A DNA stretch of 49,610 bases. It comes from an uncultured Geobacteraceae bacterium. GTDB taxonomy: Bacteria > Desulfobacterota > Desulfuromonadia > Geobacterales > CAIOGM01. The DNA lies in the NCBI GenBank assembly GCA_903902345.1, contig CAIUUR010000337.1:1-49610 (forward strand), written 5' to 3'. Of this stretch, positions 25,994 through 33,810 are shown piece by piece. Every line of letters starts with the position of its first letter. The first letter of the stretch is position 1. The notes beneath the pieces were generated by a model that searched no databases, was not told the DNA's origin, and worked only from the letters and a program-made list of their open reading frames with translations. The position numbers were made by a program, and so were the translations under genes.

Positions 25994-26034
25994 CGAAACC
26001 CCCCGCTCCATGGAACCAGGGCGGGGGGCTTCGT
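25994..26034 (-). terminator. Possible intrinsic terminator after the YtxH/DUF948 cluster
   Basis: A GC-rich stem is formed by CCCCCCGCTCC (25999-26009) and GCGGGGGGC (26021-26029) with an ATGGAACCAG loop. On the minus strand it is followed by only three T (TTTCGG), so it is a weak terminator candidate. It lies between the last YtxH gene and the penicillin-binding protein gene. Confidence 0.35.
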
Positions 26035-26068
26035 GTTGAAGTCGAAGGAGGTACGTCCCAAAACCGGC

Positions 26069-26347
26069 TTATGCGCCAGGCTTGTCTCCCTCCGAAGCAG
26101 CGGACTCCTTGCAGCAGGAAATGGCGTCTTTCCCCTTTTCCAGGACTTCCCTGGCCTTGTCCTGCATGGTCCGGGCATACTCCTTTGTCCTGTCGAGAGC
26201 ATCTTCGGCAAGATCCTTGATCTGCTGCCTGACTTCATCCCCGGCCTTGGGCGCCAGGAGGAGTGCCAGGCCCGCTCCTGTCGCGGCCCCCGCAATGAAC
26301 GCCAAAAAAACCGATGATACGCTTGCGCCGTTTTCCTGTTCCGCCAT
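26069..26347 (-). CDS. YtxH-domain protein (92 aa)
   Basis: Small envelope protein with an N-terminal glycine-rich helix (VFLAFIAGAATGAGLALLLAPKAGDEVR), the YtxH signature ending in LLAPKSG, then a charged amphipathic helix. The family is linked to general stress in Gram-positive bacteria; its role here is unknown. It is a paralogue of the gene at 26770-27084: both start MAEQ and share VFLAF.AGAA.GAGL. The bases just before the two ATGs (CTGATC) are identical. Confidence 0.85.
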   Translation of the reverse strand: MAEQENGASVSSVFLAFIAGAATGAGLALLLAPKAGDEVRQQIKDLAEDALDRTKEYARTMQDKAREVLEKGKDAISCCKESAASEGDKPGA

Positions 26348-26353
26348 GATCAG

Positions 26354-26743
26354 TTACCCCCTTTTTCGTGTAATGTTCCCCAAAATATTCTGCGCTGCAG
26401 CCTTGACTCCTGCCCAGTACATGACCGGCTTCTCCGCGGCCTGAACCGCTCCGCCGATGATGCCATTGAGCCGATGAATGCTCTCGCCGGTGTCACCCAG
26501 TGCAGAGAGGAGGGTTGTGATATCCTCCCGCCGGGCGGCGGCAGCGTCAGCCATCTCCCTGATATCAGTCAGGGTCTTGCTCAACTCCCCCAGCGCCGGA
26601 TGAAGGGAGTTTTCCGTGTTGACGATGAATTCCCGCAAGGCAATGATCGTCTTCTTCAATTCGTTTACCGCCGGCACCAGGACGGCGACCAGGACAACAA
26701 CTCCCAACGCAACCACCAGTGCGGCCAGCGAAACCAGCATCAT
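26354..26743 (-). CDS. DUF948-like membrane protein (129 aa)
   Basis: One N-terminal transmembrane helix (about 3-26) followed by long heptad-like helices (ELKKTIIALREFIVNTENSLHPALGELSKTLTDIREM). This matches DUF948 proteins, often encoded next to YtxH proteins; function unknown. The C-terminus is amphipathic and basic (NILGNITRKRG). GGGGAGGGGAG precedes two adjacent ATGs (26743, 26740); either may be used. Confidence 0.75.
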   Translation of the reverse strand: MMLVSLAALVVALGVVVLVAVLVPAVNELKKTIIALREFIVNTENSLHPALGELSKTLTDIREMADAAAARREDITTLLSALGDTGESIHRLNGIIGGAVQAAEKPVMYWAGVKAAAQNILGNITRKRG

Positions 26744-26769
26744 ACTCCCCTCCCCTGCAAATTTGACCT

Positions 26770-27084
26770 TTAGCCTTTCTTCAACCTACCCCGCTCCAGG
26801 GCCATGGCCTCTTTCCCCGCATCCAATGCCGAGGCGAGAATGGCCTTTCGATCCTGGACAATATCCTTCCCCTGCTCGAAGGTCTCCCTGATCTTTCCCT
26901 GGGCCTCCACTGCATACTCCTTGATCTTGTCGACGGTATCACCCGTCAGCTCCTTGAGGGAGTCCCGCATCTCCTCCCCCGACTTGGGAGTTACCAGCAG
27001 AGACAGTCCGGCTCCCACCGCGGCGCCTGCCACAAACGCCAAAAAAACCGTACCAACGTGAGAACCTCGTCCCTGTTCAGCCAT
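26770..27084 (-). CDS. YtxH-domain protein (104 aa)
   Basis: Second YtxH paralogue: MAEQGRGSHVGTVFLAFVAG, continuing AAVGAGLSLLVTPKSGEEMR with the same LL..PKSG signature, then a helical tail of about 65 residues. The start at 27084 is supported by AAGGAGG seven bases upstream; the longer open frame lies in the preceding gene. It sits between the 127-residue membrane protein and the DUF948 gene. Confidence 0.85.
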   Translation of the reverse strand: MAEQGRGSHVGTVFLAFVAGAAVGAGLSLLVTPKSGEEMRDSLKELTGDTVDKIKEYAVEAQGKIRETFEQGKDIVQDRKAILASALDAGKEAMALERGRLKKG

Positions 27085-27086
27085 GA

Positions 27087-27470
27087 TCAGCCTCCTTGTA
27101 TGATGTCTACGGACCAACGCCACAGCAATTTTTTGGTGGATCTCAACCAGGGAGCTTTTCGGAGTGTCGACAGCAACGCCACCACCGTCCCCAACGCCCT
27201 GATATTCCCCCGTAACAACGTGTACTCCCGGGGAAGCACCGCCGCTCGTGGCCAGGCCGTCATTGCATCGGACAACAACGCCACCCTGCACCGTAGCAGA
27301 TCCCCCTCTTCCCGGATACCTGCACCCACCCCCTTAATTCGGGCGAAGCTCTCAACCCCGGCGCGGCGGCAGTTCCCCATCTGGGTGGCCAACGCCATTA
27401 CGGACCAGAGAAGAATCCCCAAGGCGCCAAGGATAAGCAGGGCGATCGGAACCAGCAACAACACCGTCAT
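27087..27470 (-). CDS. Hypothetical membrane protein (127 aa)
   Basis: Not recognised. One strong hydrophobic helix at residues 2-28 (TVLLLVPIALLILGALGILLW), then a basic, mainly alpha-helical region with several Arg and a hydrophobic GTVVALLSTL segment. Its stop is 2 bases before the YtxH start, so it belongs to the YtxH/DUF948 cluster and may share its envelope role. No catalytic motif is visible. Coding status is supported by the tight spacing and the absence of a better frame. Confidence 0.6.
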   Translation of the reverse strand: MTVLLLVPIALLILGALGILLWSVMALATQMGNCRRAGVESFARIKGVGAGIREEGDLLRCRVALLSDAMTAWPRAAVLPREYTLLRGNIRALGTVVALLSTLRKAPWLRSTKKLLWRWSVDIIQGG

Positions 27471-27491
27471 CTCAAATGCCTCCCCTCCGGA

Positions 27492-28367
27492 TTACCCGTT
27501 CCTCAGGGCGGCCAGCATTGCCTCTCCCATCCGGGTGGGGCTCGTCGCCACCGTTACCCCGCACTCTTCCAGGGTACGAATCTTGTCCTCCGCTTTTCCC
27601 TTGCCGCCGGTAATGATGGCGCCGGCATGCCCCATCCGTTTCCCCTGTGGCGCAGTCACACCGGCGATGAAGGCCGCCACCGGTTTCTTCATGTTATCCC
27701 TGATCCAGAGTGCCGCATCTTCCTCGGCGCCGCCGCCGATCTCCCCGATCATGAAGACCCCTTCCGTGTCCGGGTCATCATTGAACAGCTGTAGCACGTC
27801 GATGAACTTCATCCCGATGATGGGGTCACCACCGATACCGACGCACGTGGACTGGCCAAGCCCCGAATCGGTGAGTTGCTTTACCGCCTCATAGGTCAGA
27901 GTACCACTGCGGGAGACCACGCCGATTTTTCCCTTCCGGTGGATGTAACCGGGCATGATCCCCACCTTGCACTCGCCGGGGGTAATAACGCCGGGACAGT
28001 TGGGTCCCACCAGCAGGGTTCGGCTTTCCTCCTGGTAGCGGCGAGCCAGAACCATATCACGGATGGGAATCCCCTCGGTAATGCAGACGGCCAGATCCAT
28101 CCCGGCGTCGCAGGCCTCCAGAATGGCGTCGGCAGCAGCTGGAGGAGGAACGAAGATCATGGAAACCGTAGCTTTCGTGTAGTGTACCGCCTCGGCTACG
28201 GTATTGAACACCGGAATCCCCTCGATGTGAATCCCCCCGCGCCCCGGCGTGACCCCGGCGACGATGGTGCTGCCGTAGTCGCGACACTGCTGGGTATGAA
28301 AGAGACCGCTCCGCCCGGTAATCCCCTGAACGAGAATTTTCGAATCTTTATTGATCAATATGGACAT
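27492..28367 (-). CDS. sucD: Succinyl-CoA synthetase alpha subunit (291 aa)
   Basis: Alpha subunit of succinate-CoA ligase, which interconverts succinyl-CoA and succinate with nucleotide phosphorylation in the TCA cycle. It begins with a CoA-binding Rossmann fold ([21 protein letters not shown]...[14 protein letters not shown]). The ligase part holds [29 protein letters not shown] and the phospho-His motif [13 protein letters not shown]. Length and motifs match the family. It follows sucC by 11 bases in the same operon. Confidence 0.97.
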   Translation of the reverse strand: MSILINKDSKILVQGITGRSGLFHTQQCRDYGSTIVAGVTPGRGGIHIEGIPVFNTVAEAVHYTKATVSMIFVPPPAAADAILEACDAGMDLAVCITEGIPIRDMVLARRYQEESRTLLVGPNCPGVITPGECKVGIMPGYIHRKGKIGVVSRSGTLTYEAVKQLTDSGLGQSTCVGIGGDPIIGMKFIDVLQLFNDDPDTEGVFMIGEIGGGAEEDAALWIRDNMKKPVAAFIAGVTAPQGKRMGHAGAIITGGKGKAEDKIRTLEECGVTVATSPTRMGEAMLAALRNG

Positions 28368-28378
28368 GAGTTATCCCC

Positions 28379-29536
28379 TTACCCCAGCATCCTGACGATG
28401 CGCGCCGCACCGTCCCCCAGGTTGTCGGCGCACTGGACGTTGAGCCCCGAATCCAGGAGGAGTTTCTTCCCCTCTTCCACCTTGCTCCCATCCATCCGAA
28501 CCACGATGGGGAGAGTGCACTTCACTTCGCTGGCCGCCTCGATGATACCCTGGGCGATGATGTCACACCGCATGATTCCACCAAAGATGTTGACGAAGAC
28601 CCCCTTGGCGTCACAATCTTCCAGGATGATCTTGAAGGCCTCGGCCACCTTTTCCCGGGTGGCCCCCCCCCCCACGTCCAGAAAGTTGGCCGGTTCACCG
28701 CCGAACTCCTTGAGGACATCAAGGGTGGCCATGGCCAGACCGGCCCCGTTCACCATGCAGCCGATGTTCCCCTTGAGCTTGATATAGGCCAGGTCATATT
28801 TCCCCGCGTTGATCTCCAGCGGGTCCAATTGCGAATAATCGACCATATCCGGATATTCCCGGTGCCTGAAGACGGCGTTGTCATCAAAAGTGAATTTGGC
28901 ATCCATGGCCAGCAGCCACCCTGCCTTGGTCACCACCAGGGGATTAATCTCTACCAGTTGGCAATCCTTTTCCAAACAGCAGCGATACAGATTGAGAATC
29001 AGCTCCACGCAATCTTCGCAGACCGACCCGGTAAGCCCCAGAGCCAGGGCTGTTTTACGCGCCTGGTACGGACGGAGGCCGGTATAGGGATCGATGTGAA
29101 AAACATGAATTTTTTCAGGGGTCTTACGGGCCACCTCTTCGATATCGACCCCTCCCTCGGCCGATGCGATCAGGCAGTATCGGGACGATTCCCGATCGAG
29201 AGTGATGGAGAGATAGAATTCCCGGGCAATATCAACCGCTTCCTCCACCAGAATCCGGCGGACCTTGAGCCCTTCCGGTCCGGTCTGGGGAGTGATGAGC
29301 CGCTTGCCGAAGAGCTCCTTGCCGAACTCCTGGGCCTGCTCCGGAACATGCACCAGCTTCACACCGCCGGCCTTGCCGCGACCGCCCGCATAGATTTGCG
29401 CCTTGATGACGCAGCGTCCCCCCATCTCCTTGGAGGCGCGCTCCACCTGGTCCGAGGTCAAGGCTACCCGCCCGCGAGGAACCGGTATACCGTAGGCGTT
29501 AAGAATCTCCTTCGCCTGATACTCATGAATGTTCAT
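28379..29536 (-). CDS. sucC: Succinyl-CoA synthetase beta subunit (385 aa)
   Basis: Beta subunit with an ATP-grasp domain (MNIHEYQAKEILNAYGIPVPRG at the start, QIYAGGRGKAGGVKLV nucleotide loop) and the C-terminal CoA-ligase fold (GLAMATLDVLKEFGGEPANFLDVGGGATREKV; the loop after it carries IFGGIMRCD). The ATG at 29536 is preceded by AGGAGG. An 11-base C run (28663-28673) encodes the invariant GGG of DVGGGA, so slippage there would break the gene. Promoter TTGAAA/TATACT lies just upstream. It forms an operon with sucD. Confidence 0.97.
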   Translation of the reverse strand: MNIHEYQAKEILNAYGIPVPRGRVALTSDQVERASKEMGGRCVIKAQIYAGGRGKAGGVKLVHVPEQAQEFGKELFGKRLITPQTGPEGLKVRRILVEEAVDIAREFYLSITLDRESSRYCLIASAEGGVDIEEVARKTPEKIHVFHIDPYTGLRPYQARKTALALGLTGSVCEDCVELILNLYRCCLEKDCQLVEINPLVVTKAGWLLAMDAKFTFDDNAVFRHREYPDMVDYSQLDPLEINAGKYDLAYIKLKGNIGCMVNGAGLAMATLDVLKEFGGEPANFLDVGGGATREKVAEAFKIILEDCDAKGVFVNIFGGIMRCDIIAQGIIEAASEVKCTLPIVVRMDGSKVEEGKKLLLDSGLNVQCADNLGDGAARIVRMLG

Positions 29537-29566
29537 GGAACCTCCTCTTCTGCTACGCTGCTGGGT

Positions 29567-29594
29567 AGTATACCAGAAAGCCACTCCATTTCAA
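29567..29594 (-). promoter_or_regulatory. Sigma-70-type promoter of sucCD
   Basis: On the minus strand TTGAAA (29589-29594) and TATACT (29567-29572) are separated by 16 bases. Transcription would begin near 29560, giving a leader of about 25 bases with the AGGAGG site. Both hexamers are close to consensus. Confidence 0.65.
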
Positions 29595-29831
29595 CTCAAA
29601 TACCGACAGATGATTCATGAGTACTTCCCATCCCACGGAGGAGGTAGTGTACCTTACCAGCCAGGGATGCCGTCGCCATCGAAAACTTTTCACTCTGATA
29701 CCATATTGTAACTTTACATCCACCGGGAAACAGACTACATTTGTCTCGGCTAAACGAACCTCGTTTTCCACCCTTAGACAATATCCGGTTTGTCCCAGGT
29801 ACCACACCTCGCCACCTGAAGGAGATTTTTA

Positions 29832-30212
29832 ATGAACCGACACATGAGTCAGATCCCACTATTCCTGCTCCTCGGCGCACTGCTGGCGCCCACCGCGGGG
29901 ATCGCCTCCGGCATCGGTGCTGACGCCCCCCAGGATCAGTCAGTGAACGACTCCACTCCCGGACAACCGATTCCGGTGCTCCCCCAGGTCCCGGAAATCA
30001 AGTTTCACGAGGCAGGCGCCCCCCAGGAGAGCCAGGGGAATGCCACAACCGTCACTCCCGATACTCGTTCAGAGCGAATCAAGGTGATTTACGATCCGGA
30101 AACGGAACAGGACCGGGGCAAGACAATGGCGCTGATCATCGCCTTCGGCGTCAGTCTCGCCCTCAATGTCTTCCTGGCCACCTCACTCCTTTCCGCCAGG
30201 AGAAAGATGTAG
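29832..30212 (+). CDS. Hypothetical small exported membrane protein (126 aa)
   Basis: Not recognised. A signal peptide (MNRHMSQIPLFLLLGALLAPTAGIASG) is followed by a Pro/Gln-rich, low-complexity linker (QPIPVLPQVPEIKFHEAGAPQES), a short region RIKVIYDPETEQDR, and a C-terminal transmembrane helix (TMALIIAFGVSLALNVFLATSLL) ending in basic residues. The topology suggests a periplasmic segment tethered by the C-terminal helix. The start is supported by GAAGGAG eight bases upstream. It is alone between sucCD and the convergent polA. Confidence 0.65.
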   Translation: MNRHMSQIPLFLLLGALLAPTAGIASGIGADAPQDQSVNDSTPGQPIPVLPQVPEIKFHEAGAPQESQGNATTVTPDTRSERIKVIYDPETEQDRGKTMALIIAFGVSLALNVFLATSLLSARRKM

Positions 30213-30221
30213 ACGCCGCCG

Positions 30222-32903
30222 TTAGTGCGCCTCGCTCCAGTTCCTTCCTCCATTAATATCAACCCGCAACGGCACCCTGAGATTGGCGGCATGCTCCATC
30301 TCGTGGAGCACCAGTTGCTCCATGAGCAGCACCTCTCCCTCGGGGACCTCAAAGACCAGTTCATCGTGTACCTGCATGATGAGCACCCCGTGCAACCCTT
30401 CCTTCCGGATTCTCTCCGTAACCCGGAGCATCGACAGCTTGATCAGATCCGCCGCTGACCCCTGGATAGGGTAGTTGACGGCATTGCGTTGGGCGAAGGC
30501 CCTGATGTTGGCGTTGCCGCTCCTGATGTCGGGGATGGGGATACGTCGCCCCAGGATGGTGGAGACATACCCCTCCTCTTCCGCCTGTCGAACGCAGCGG
30601 TCGAGAAAGTCCCGCGCCCCCCGGTGACGCTGAAAATAGTTGTCGATGAACTCCTTGGCCACCTTCGTCGCCACCCCCAGCTGCTTGGCCAGACTGAAAG
30701 CCCCCTGGCCGTAGATGACTCCGAAATTGATGGTCTTGGCCTGACGGCGCATTTCCGGCGTCACCATCTCCGGGAAAAGGCCGAAGACCTCTGAAGCGGT
30801 TCGGGTGTGGATATCCTCGTCCCGGGCAAAGGCGTCGCAGAATACGGGATCCCCTGAGAGGTGGGCCAACACCCGAAGTTCGATCTGGGAGTAGTCTGCG
30901 GAGATGATGAGATGCCCCGGTTCGGCGATGAAAGCCCGGCGAATCTTTCGCCCTTCCTCGCTCCTGATGGGGATATTTTGCAGATTCGGCTCCGAGGAAG
31001 AGAGCCGCCCTGTGGTGGTGACCGCCTGATTATAGGAGGTATGAACCCGTCCGCTCCGGGGATCCACCAGCTTGGGGAGGGCATCGGTATAGGTTGACTT
31101 GAGCTTGGCAAGACTCCGGTACTGGACGAGGAGTCGGGCGATCAGGTGCTCCTCCGCCAACCGCTCCAGCTCCTCCACATTGGTGGACCAGCCGCTCTTG
31201 GTCTTGGTCTTCTTTCCCGTGGGGAGGTTCATCCGTTCGAAGAGCATCTCACCCAGCTGCTTGGGAGAGTTGATATTAAACGGCTCCGGCGCCTGCAGGT
31301 AGATCTCCCCCTCAAGGGCCTGAAGCTGCGTTCCCAGGCCGGCTGACAACTCCGCCAGGAGCGGCAGATCCAGCAGGACCCCTGCCAGCTCCATCTCGGC
31401 AATGACCGGGACCAGAGGGGTCTCCACCTCAAACAGAAGTGACGCCATCCCCGCTTCCTCGACCTTGGGGAGGAAGAGCCGGTGGAGAAGGAAGGTAGCA
31501 TCCGCATCCTCGCAGGAGTAGAGCGAGGCGCTTTCCACCGGAACCTGGGCGAAGTTGAGCTGCTCCCTGCCACTCCCCGTGACCTCGCCATAGGGTATCA
31601 TCCGGTGGTCCAGGAACTGGGCGGCCAGGGAATCCAGGCCATGACTGGAGCGGCCGGGCTGAAGGAGGTAGGAGGCAAGCATGGTGTCGCACCAGATTCC
31701 CGCCAGGGTTATGCCGTACTGCCGGAGAACCTGATAATCGTACTTCAGATTCTGGCCGATGATCCGTGAAGCAGGATCGACCAGGGTAGGTGAAAGGAGC
31801 TCCAACACCCGGCGTAGCTCAAGCTGCTCCGGAGCGCCGTCATACCGGTGCGCCATCGGGATATAGTACGCCTGGTGGTCGCGAAAGGAGAGGGAGATCC
31901 CCACGATTGCAGCTTCCCGAGGGTTGAGGCTGGTGGTCTCCAGGTCCAGGGCAAAGGAGGGAACCTCCCGGAGCTCCGCCACCAGACGAACGAGTTCTTC
32001 CTCCGTCAGCACCGTCCGGTACTGCTCGGTGGAAAGGGTGGCGCTCCCCGGCAGTTCCTTGAGCATGGTGGTGAAGCCATATTCCTTGAACAGTTCCGCC
32101 AGTCGGCGCTGGTCAGGGGGGGAAAGAGCGAAATCGTCAAAGGAGTAGGGAACCGGCACCCGGCAGTTTATGGTGGCCAGGGTCCGGGAGAGCCGGGCCT
32201 GATCGGCAAATTCCCGAAGCTTTTCTCCATTTTTGCCCTTCACCTGGTCGGCTTTTTCCAGGAGATCGTCCAGAGAGCCGAATTCCTGCAACAGCTTGGT
32301 GGCCGTCTTTTCACCGATCCCCGGCACACCGGGGATATTGTCCGAGCTGTCCCCGGCAAGCCCCAGGATATCCACCACCAGGTGGGGACCGACGCCAAAG
32401 CGCTCCACCACCTCGGCCACCCCGCTCCGCTTCTCCTTCATGGTGTCCAGGAGGGTAATGTTCTCCGTGACGATCTGCATCAGGTCCTTGTCGCCGGTGA
32501 CCACCACCACTGCCACCCCCCGTGCCTCGCATTCTTGGGCAATGGTGCCGATGATATCGTCGGCTTCAAATCCTTCCAGCTCCAGACAAGGGATAGTAAA
32601 GGCCGCCACGATACCCTTGATGGGTCCGATCTGGAGCCGGAGGTCGTCGGGCATGGCCTCACGATTGGCCTTATACTGGGGATAAAGTTCCGTCCGGAAG
32701 GTCACCCGACCGGCATCGAAGACCACCGCCAGATGATCCGGTTCCTCTTCCCGCACCAGTTTGAGGAGCATCTTGATGAAGCCGAACAGGGCATTCACGG
32801 GAATACCGGCGGGGGAGGTAAGGTTACGGACGGCAAAATAGGCGCGATAGATGTACGATGATCCATCAATGAGATAAAGTGTCTGCTTTTTCGCCGGCGG
32901 CAT
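30222..32903 (-). CDS. polA: DNA polymerase I (893 aa)
   Basis: Three-domain DNA repair and replication polymerase. Residues about 1-290 are the 5'-3' exonuclease (LIDGSSYIYRAYFA, GFEADDIIGTIA, VTGDKDLMQIV, LAGDSSDNIPGVPGIGEKTA). About 300-500 is a 3'-5' exonuclease with the DLETTSLNP ExoI motif, so proofreading residues are kept. The C-terminal polymerase domain has motif A (ADYSQIELRVLAHLSGD), motif B (RRQAKTINFGVIYG) and motif C (VHDELVFEV). The ATG at 32903 follows AGGAG; an upstream start adds seven residues. It is convergent with the small membrane protein and divergent from the FadR-type regulator. Confidence 0.98.
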   Translation of the reverse strand: MPPAKKQTLYLIDGSSYIYRAYFAVRNLTSPAGIPVNALFGFIKMLLKLVREEEPDHLAVVFDAGRVTFRTELYPQYKANREAMPDDLRLQIGPIKGIVAAFTIPCLELEGFEADDIIGTIAQECEARGVAVVVVTGDKDLMQIVTENITLLDTMKEKRSGVAEVVERFGVGPHLVVDILGLAGDSSDNIPGVPGIGEKTATKLLQEFGSLDDLLEKADQVKGKNGEKLREFADQARLSRTLATINCRVPVPYSFDDFALSPPDQRRLAELFKEYGFTTMLKELPGSATLSTEQYRTVLTEEELVRLVAELREVPSFALDLETTSLNPREAAIVGISLSFRDHQAYYIPMAHRYDGAPEQLELRRVLELLSPTLVDPASRIIGQNLKYDYQVLRQYGITLAGIWCDTMLASYLLQPGRSSHGLDSLAAQFLDHRMIPYGEVTGSGREQLNFAQVPVESASLYSCEDADATFLLHRLFLPKVEEAGMASLLFEVETPLVPVIAEMELAGVLLDLPLLAELSAGLGTQLQALEGEIYLQAPEPFNINSPKQLGEMLFERMNLPTGKKTKTKSGWSTNVEELERLAEEHLIARLLVQYRSLAKLKSTYTDALPKLVDPRSGRVHTSYNQAVTTTGRLSSSEPNLQNIPIRSEEGRKIRRAFIAEPGHLIISADYSQIELRVLAHLSGDPVFCDAFARDEDIHTRTASEVFGLFPEMVTPEMRRQAKTINFGVIYGQGAFSLAKQLGVATKVAKEFIDNYFQRHRGARDFLDRCVRQAEEEGYVSTILGRRIPIPDIRSGNANIRAFAQRNAVNYPIQGSAADLIKLSMLRVTERIRKEGLHGVLIMQVHDELVFEVPEGEVLLMEQLVLHEMEHAANLRVPLRVDINGGRNWSEAH

Positions 32904-32985
32904 GGTTATTCTCCTGGTTTTCAAGTCCGGGAATTGTAGTGCAAGCTGTCGGGGGAAGCAAGAAAGAAGCGGCGGAACTTACCGG

Positions 32986-33014
32986 TTGCCATATGCGCCC
33001 CCCTGCGGTATGTT
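32986..33014 (+). promoter_or_regulatory. Sigma-70-type promoter of the FadR-family regulator
   Basis: TTGCCA (32986-32991) and TATGTT (33009-33014) are separated by exactly 17 bases. The predicted start point near 33021 leaves a leader of about 25 bases before the ATG at 33046. The start point falls inside the candidate operator. Confidence 0.55.
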
Positions 33015-33024
33015 GTATTACCAA
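33013..33024. promoter_or_regulatory. Candidate autoregulatory operator of the FadR-family regulator
   Basis: TTGTATTACCAA matches the FadR-subfamily GntR operator pattern TNGTnnnACNA and is nearly palindromic. It overlaps the end of the -10 element and the predicted transcription start. The match to the pattern typical of PdhR/LldR-like sites (TTGGTnnnACCAA) differs at one base. Confidence 0.55.
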
Positions 33025-33045
33025 TTTGCCACCCTGAGGTTCTCC

Positions 33046-33774
33046 ATGAAATTTCAGCCGATCAAGCCGAAAAAGGTTTCCACGCAGATCGCGGATCAGA
33101 TCCGCTCCTCTATTCTCAATGGCGACTTCACCCCCGGCGACAAACTCCCCCCCGAACGGGAACTGGCCGAGATGTTCGGCGTCTCCCGCCCCTCCGTCCG
33201 GGAGGCGCTCAACGTGTTGGCTTCATCAGGGCTGGTGGAGTCTTATCAGGGGGGAGGAACCATCGTCAAATCCCTGGTGGAATCCGCGGCAGGAAATCCG
33301 CTCACCGAGATGATCCGGGTGGAGGGGGAACGGGCGCTGGATGTCATCGAAGTCAGGAAAGGGCTGGAAGCGTGGACCGCCTGGTATGCGGCCCAGCGGG
33401 CTCTCCCCGAGGATATTGCAAAACTTGCGGCCATCATCGGGGAGATGGAGAAGAGTCTGGAGAGTCTGAAGCCGGCGGAGAACCTGGACGCCAATTTTCA
33501 TACCGTCATTGCCCGGGCCACCCGGAATGTGGTCTGGCTCCATCTCATGCAGAGCATCTTCGACGCCATGAAGGAGTTTCAAAAAAACGTCTGGCGGGCG
33601 GTCTATCTCACCCATGAGGATCACCGGATGCTCTACGGCCACCACCTGGCAATCTTCCGGGCAATCCGGGACAAGGAGCCGGAAAAGGCTAGAGAGGCGA
33701 TGCTGACCCACCTCACCTTCGCCGAAGAGCGGAGTAACGACTATGTACGGTTAAAAAAATCGGGTGATGGGTAG
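33046..33774 (+). CDS. FadR-subfamily GntR transcriptional regulator (242 aa)
   Basis: N-terminal winged helix (about 8-72) with the GntR signature KLPPERELAEMFGVSRPSVREAL and the wing LVESYQGGGTIV. The C-terminal FCD domain carries metal-ligand patterns: DANFHTVIARATRN and HHLAIFRAIRDKEPEKA. The family responds to small organic acids such as lactate, pyruvate or glycolate; the ligand is unknown. The ATG at 33046 follows GAGGT; the longer frame is upstream of the promoter. It is divergent from polA and not next to an obvious target operon, so it may control itself and distant genes. Confidence 0.92.
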   Translation: MKFQPIKPKKVSTQIADQIRSSILNGDFTPGDKLPPERELAEMFGVSRPSVREALNVLASSGLVESYQGGGTIVKSLVESAAGNPLTEMIRVEGERALDVIEVRKGLEAWTAWYAAQRALPEDIAKLAAIIGEMEKSLESLKPAENLDANFHTVIARATRNVVWLHLMQSIFDAMKEFQKNVWRAVYLTHEDHRMLYGHHLAIFRAIRDKEPEKAREAMLTHLTFAEERSNDYVRLKKSGDG

Positions 33775-33779
33775 AGGAA

Positions 33780-33810
33780 TGTAGGGGCAATTCATGAATT
33801 GCCCCCTACA
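33780..33810. repeat. Palindromic repeat (TGTAGGGGCAATTCATGAATTG...)
   Basis: A 31-base near-perfect palindrome beginning TGTAGGGGCAATTC and ending GAATTGCCCCCTACA sits between convergent genes. 'gtaggggcaattcatgaattgcccctac' type elements are common between genes in several groups (recollection). The stop codon of the TPR gene (33806-33808) lies inside it. The stem could end transcription in both directions, although no T run follows. Confidence 0.65.

Noticed and set aside
29585-29831. Riboswitch in the leader between sucC and the small membrane protein
   Set aside because: No match to GEMM or other riboswitch cores that I can recognise; only short scattered pairings.
31848-32861. Long open frame (337 codons) opposite polA
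   Set aside because: Shadow of polA, which shows all family motifs. No family features in the antisense frame.
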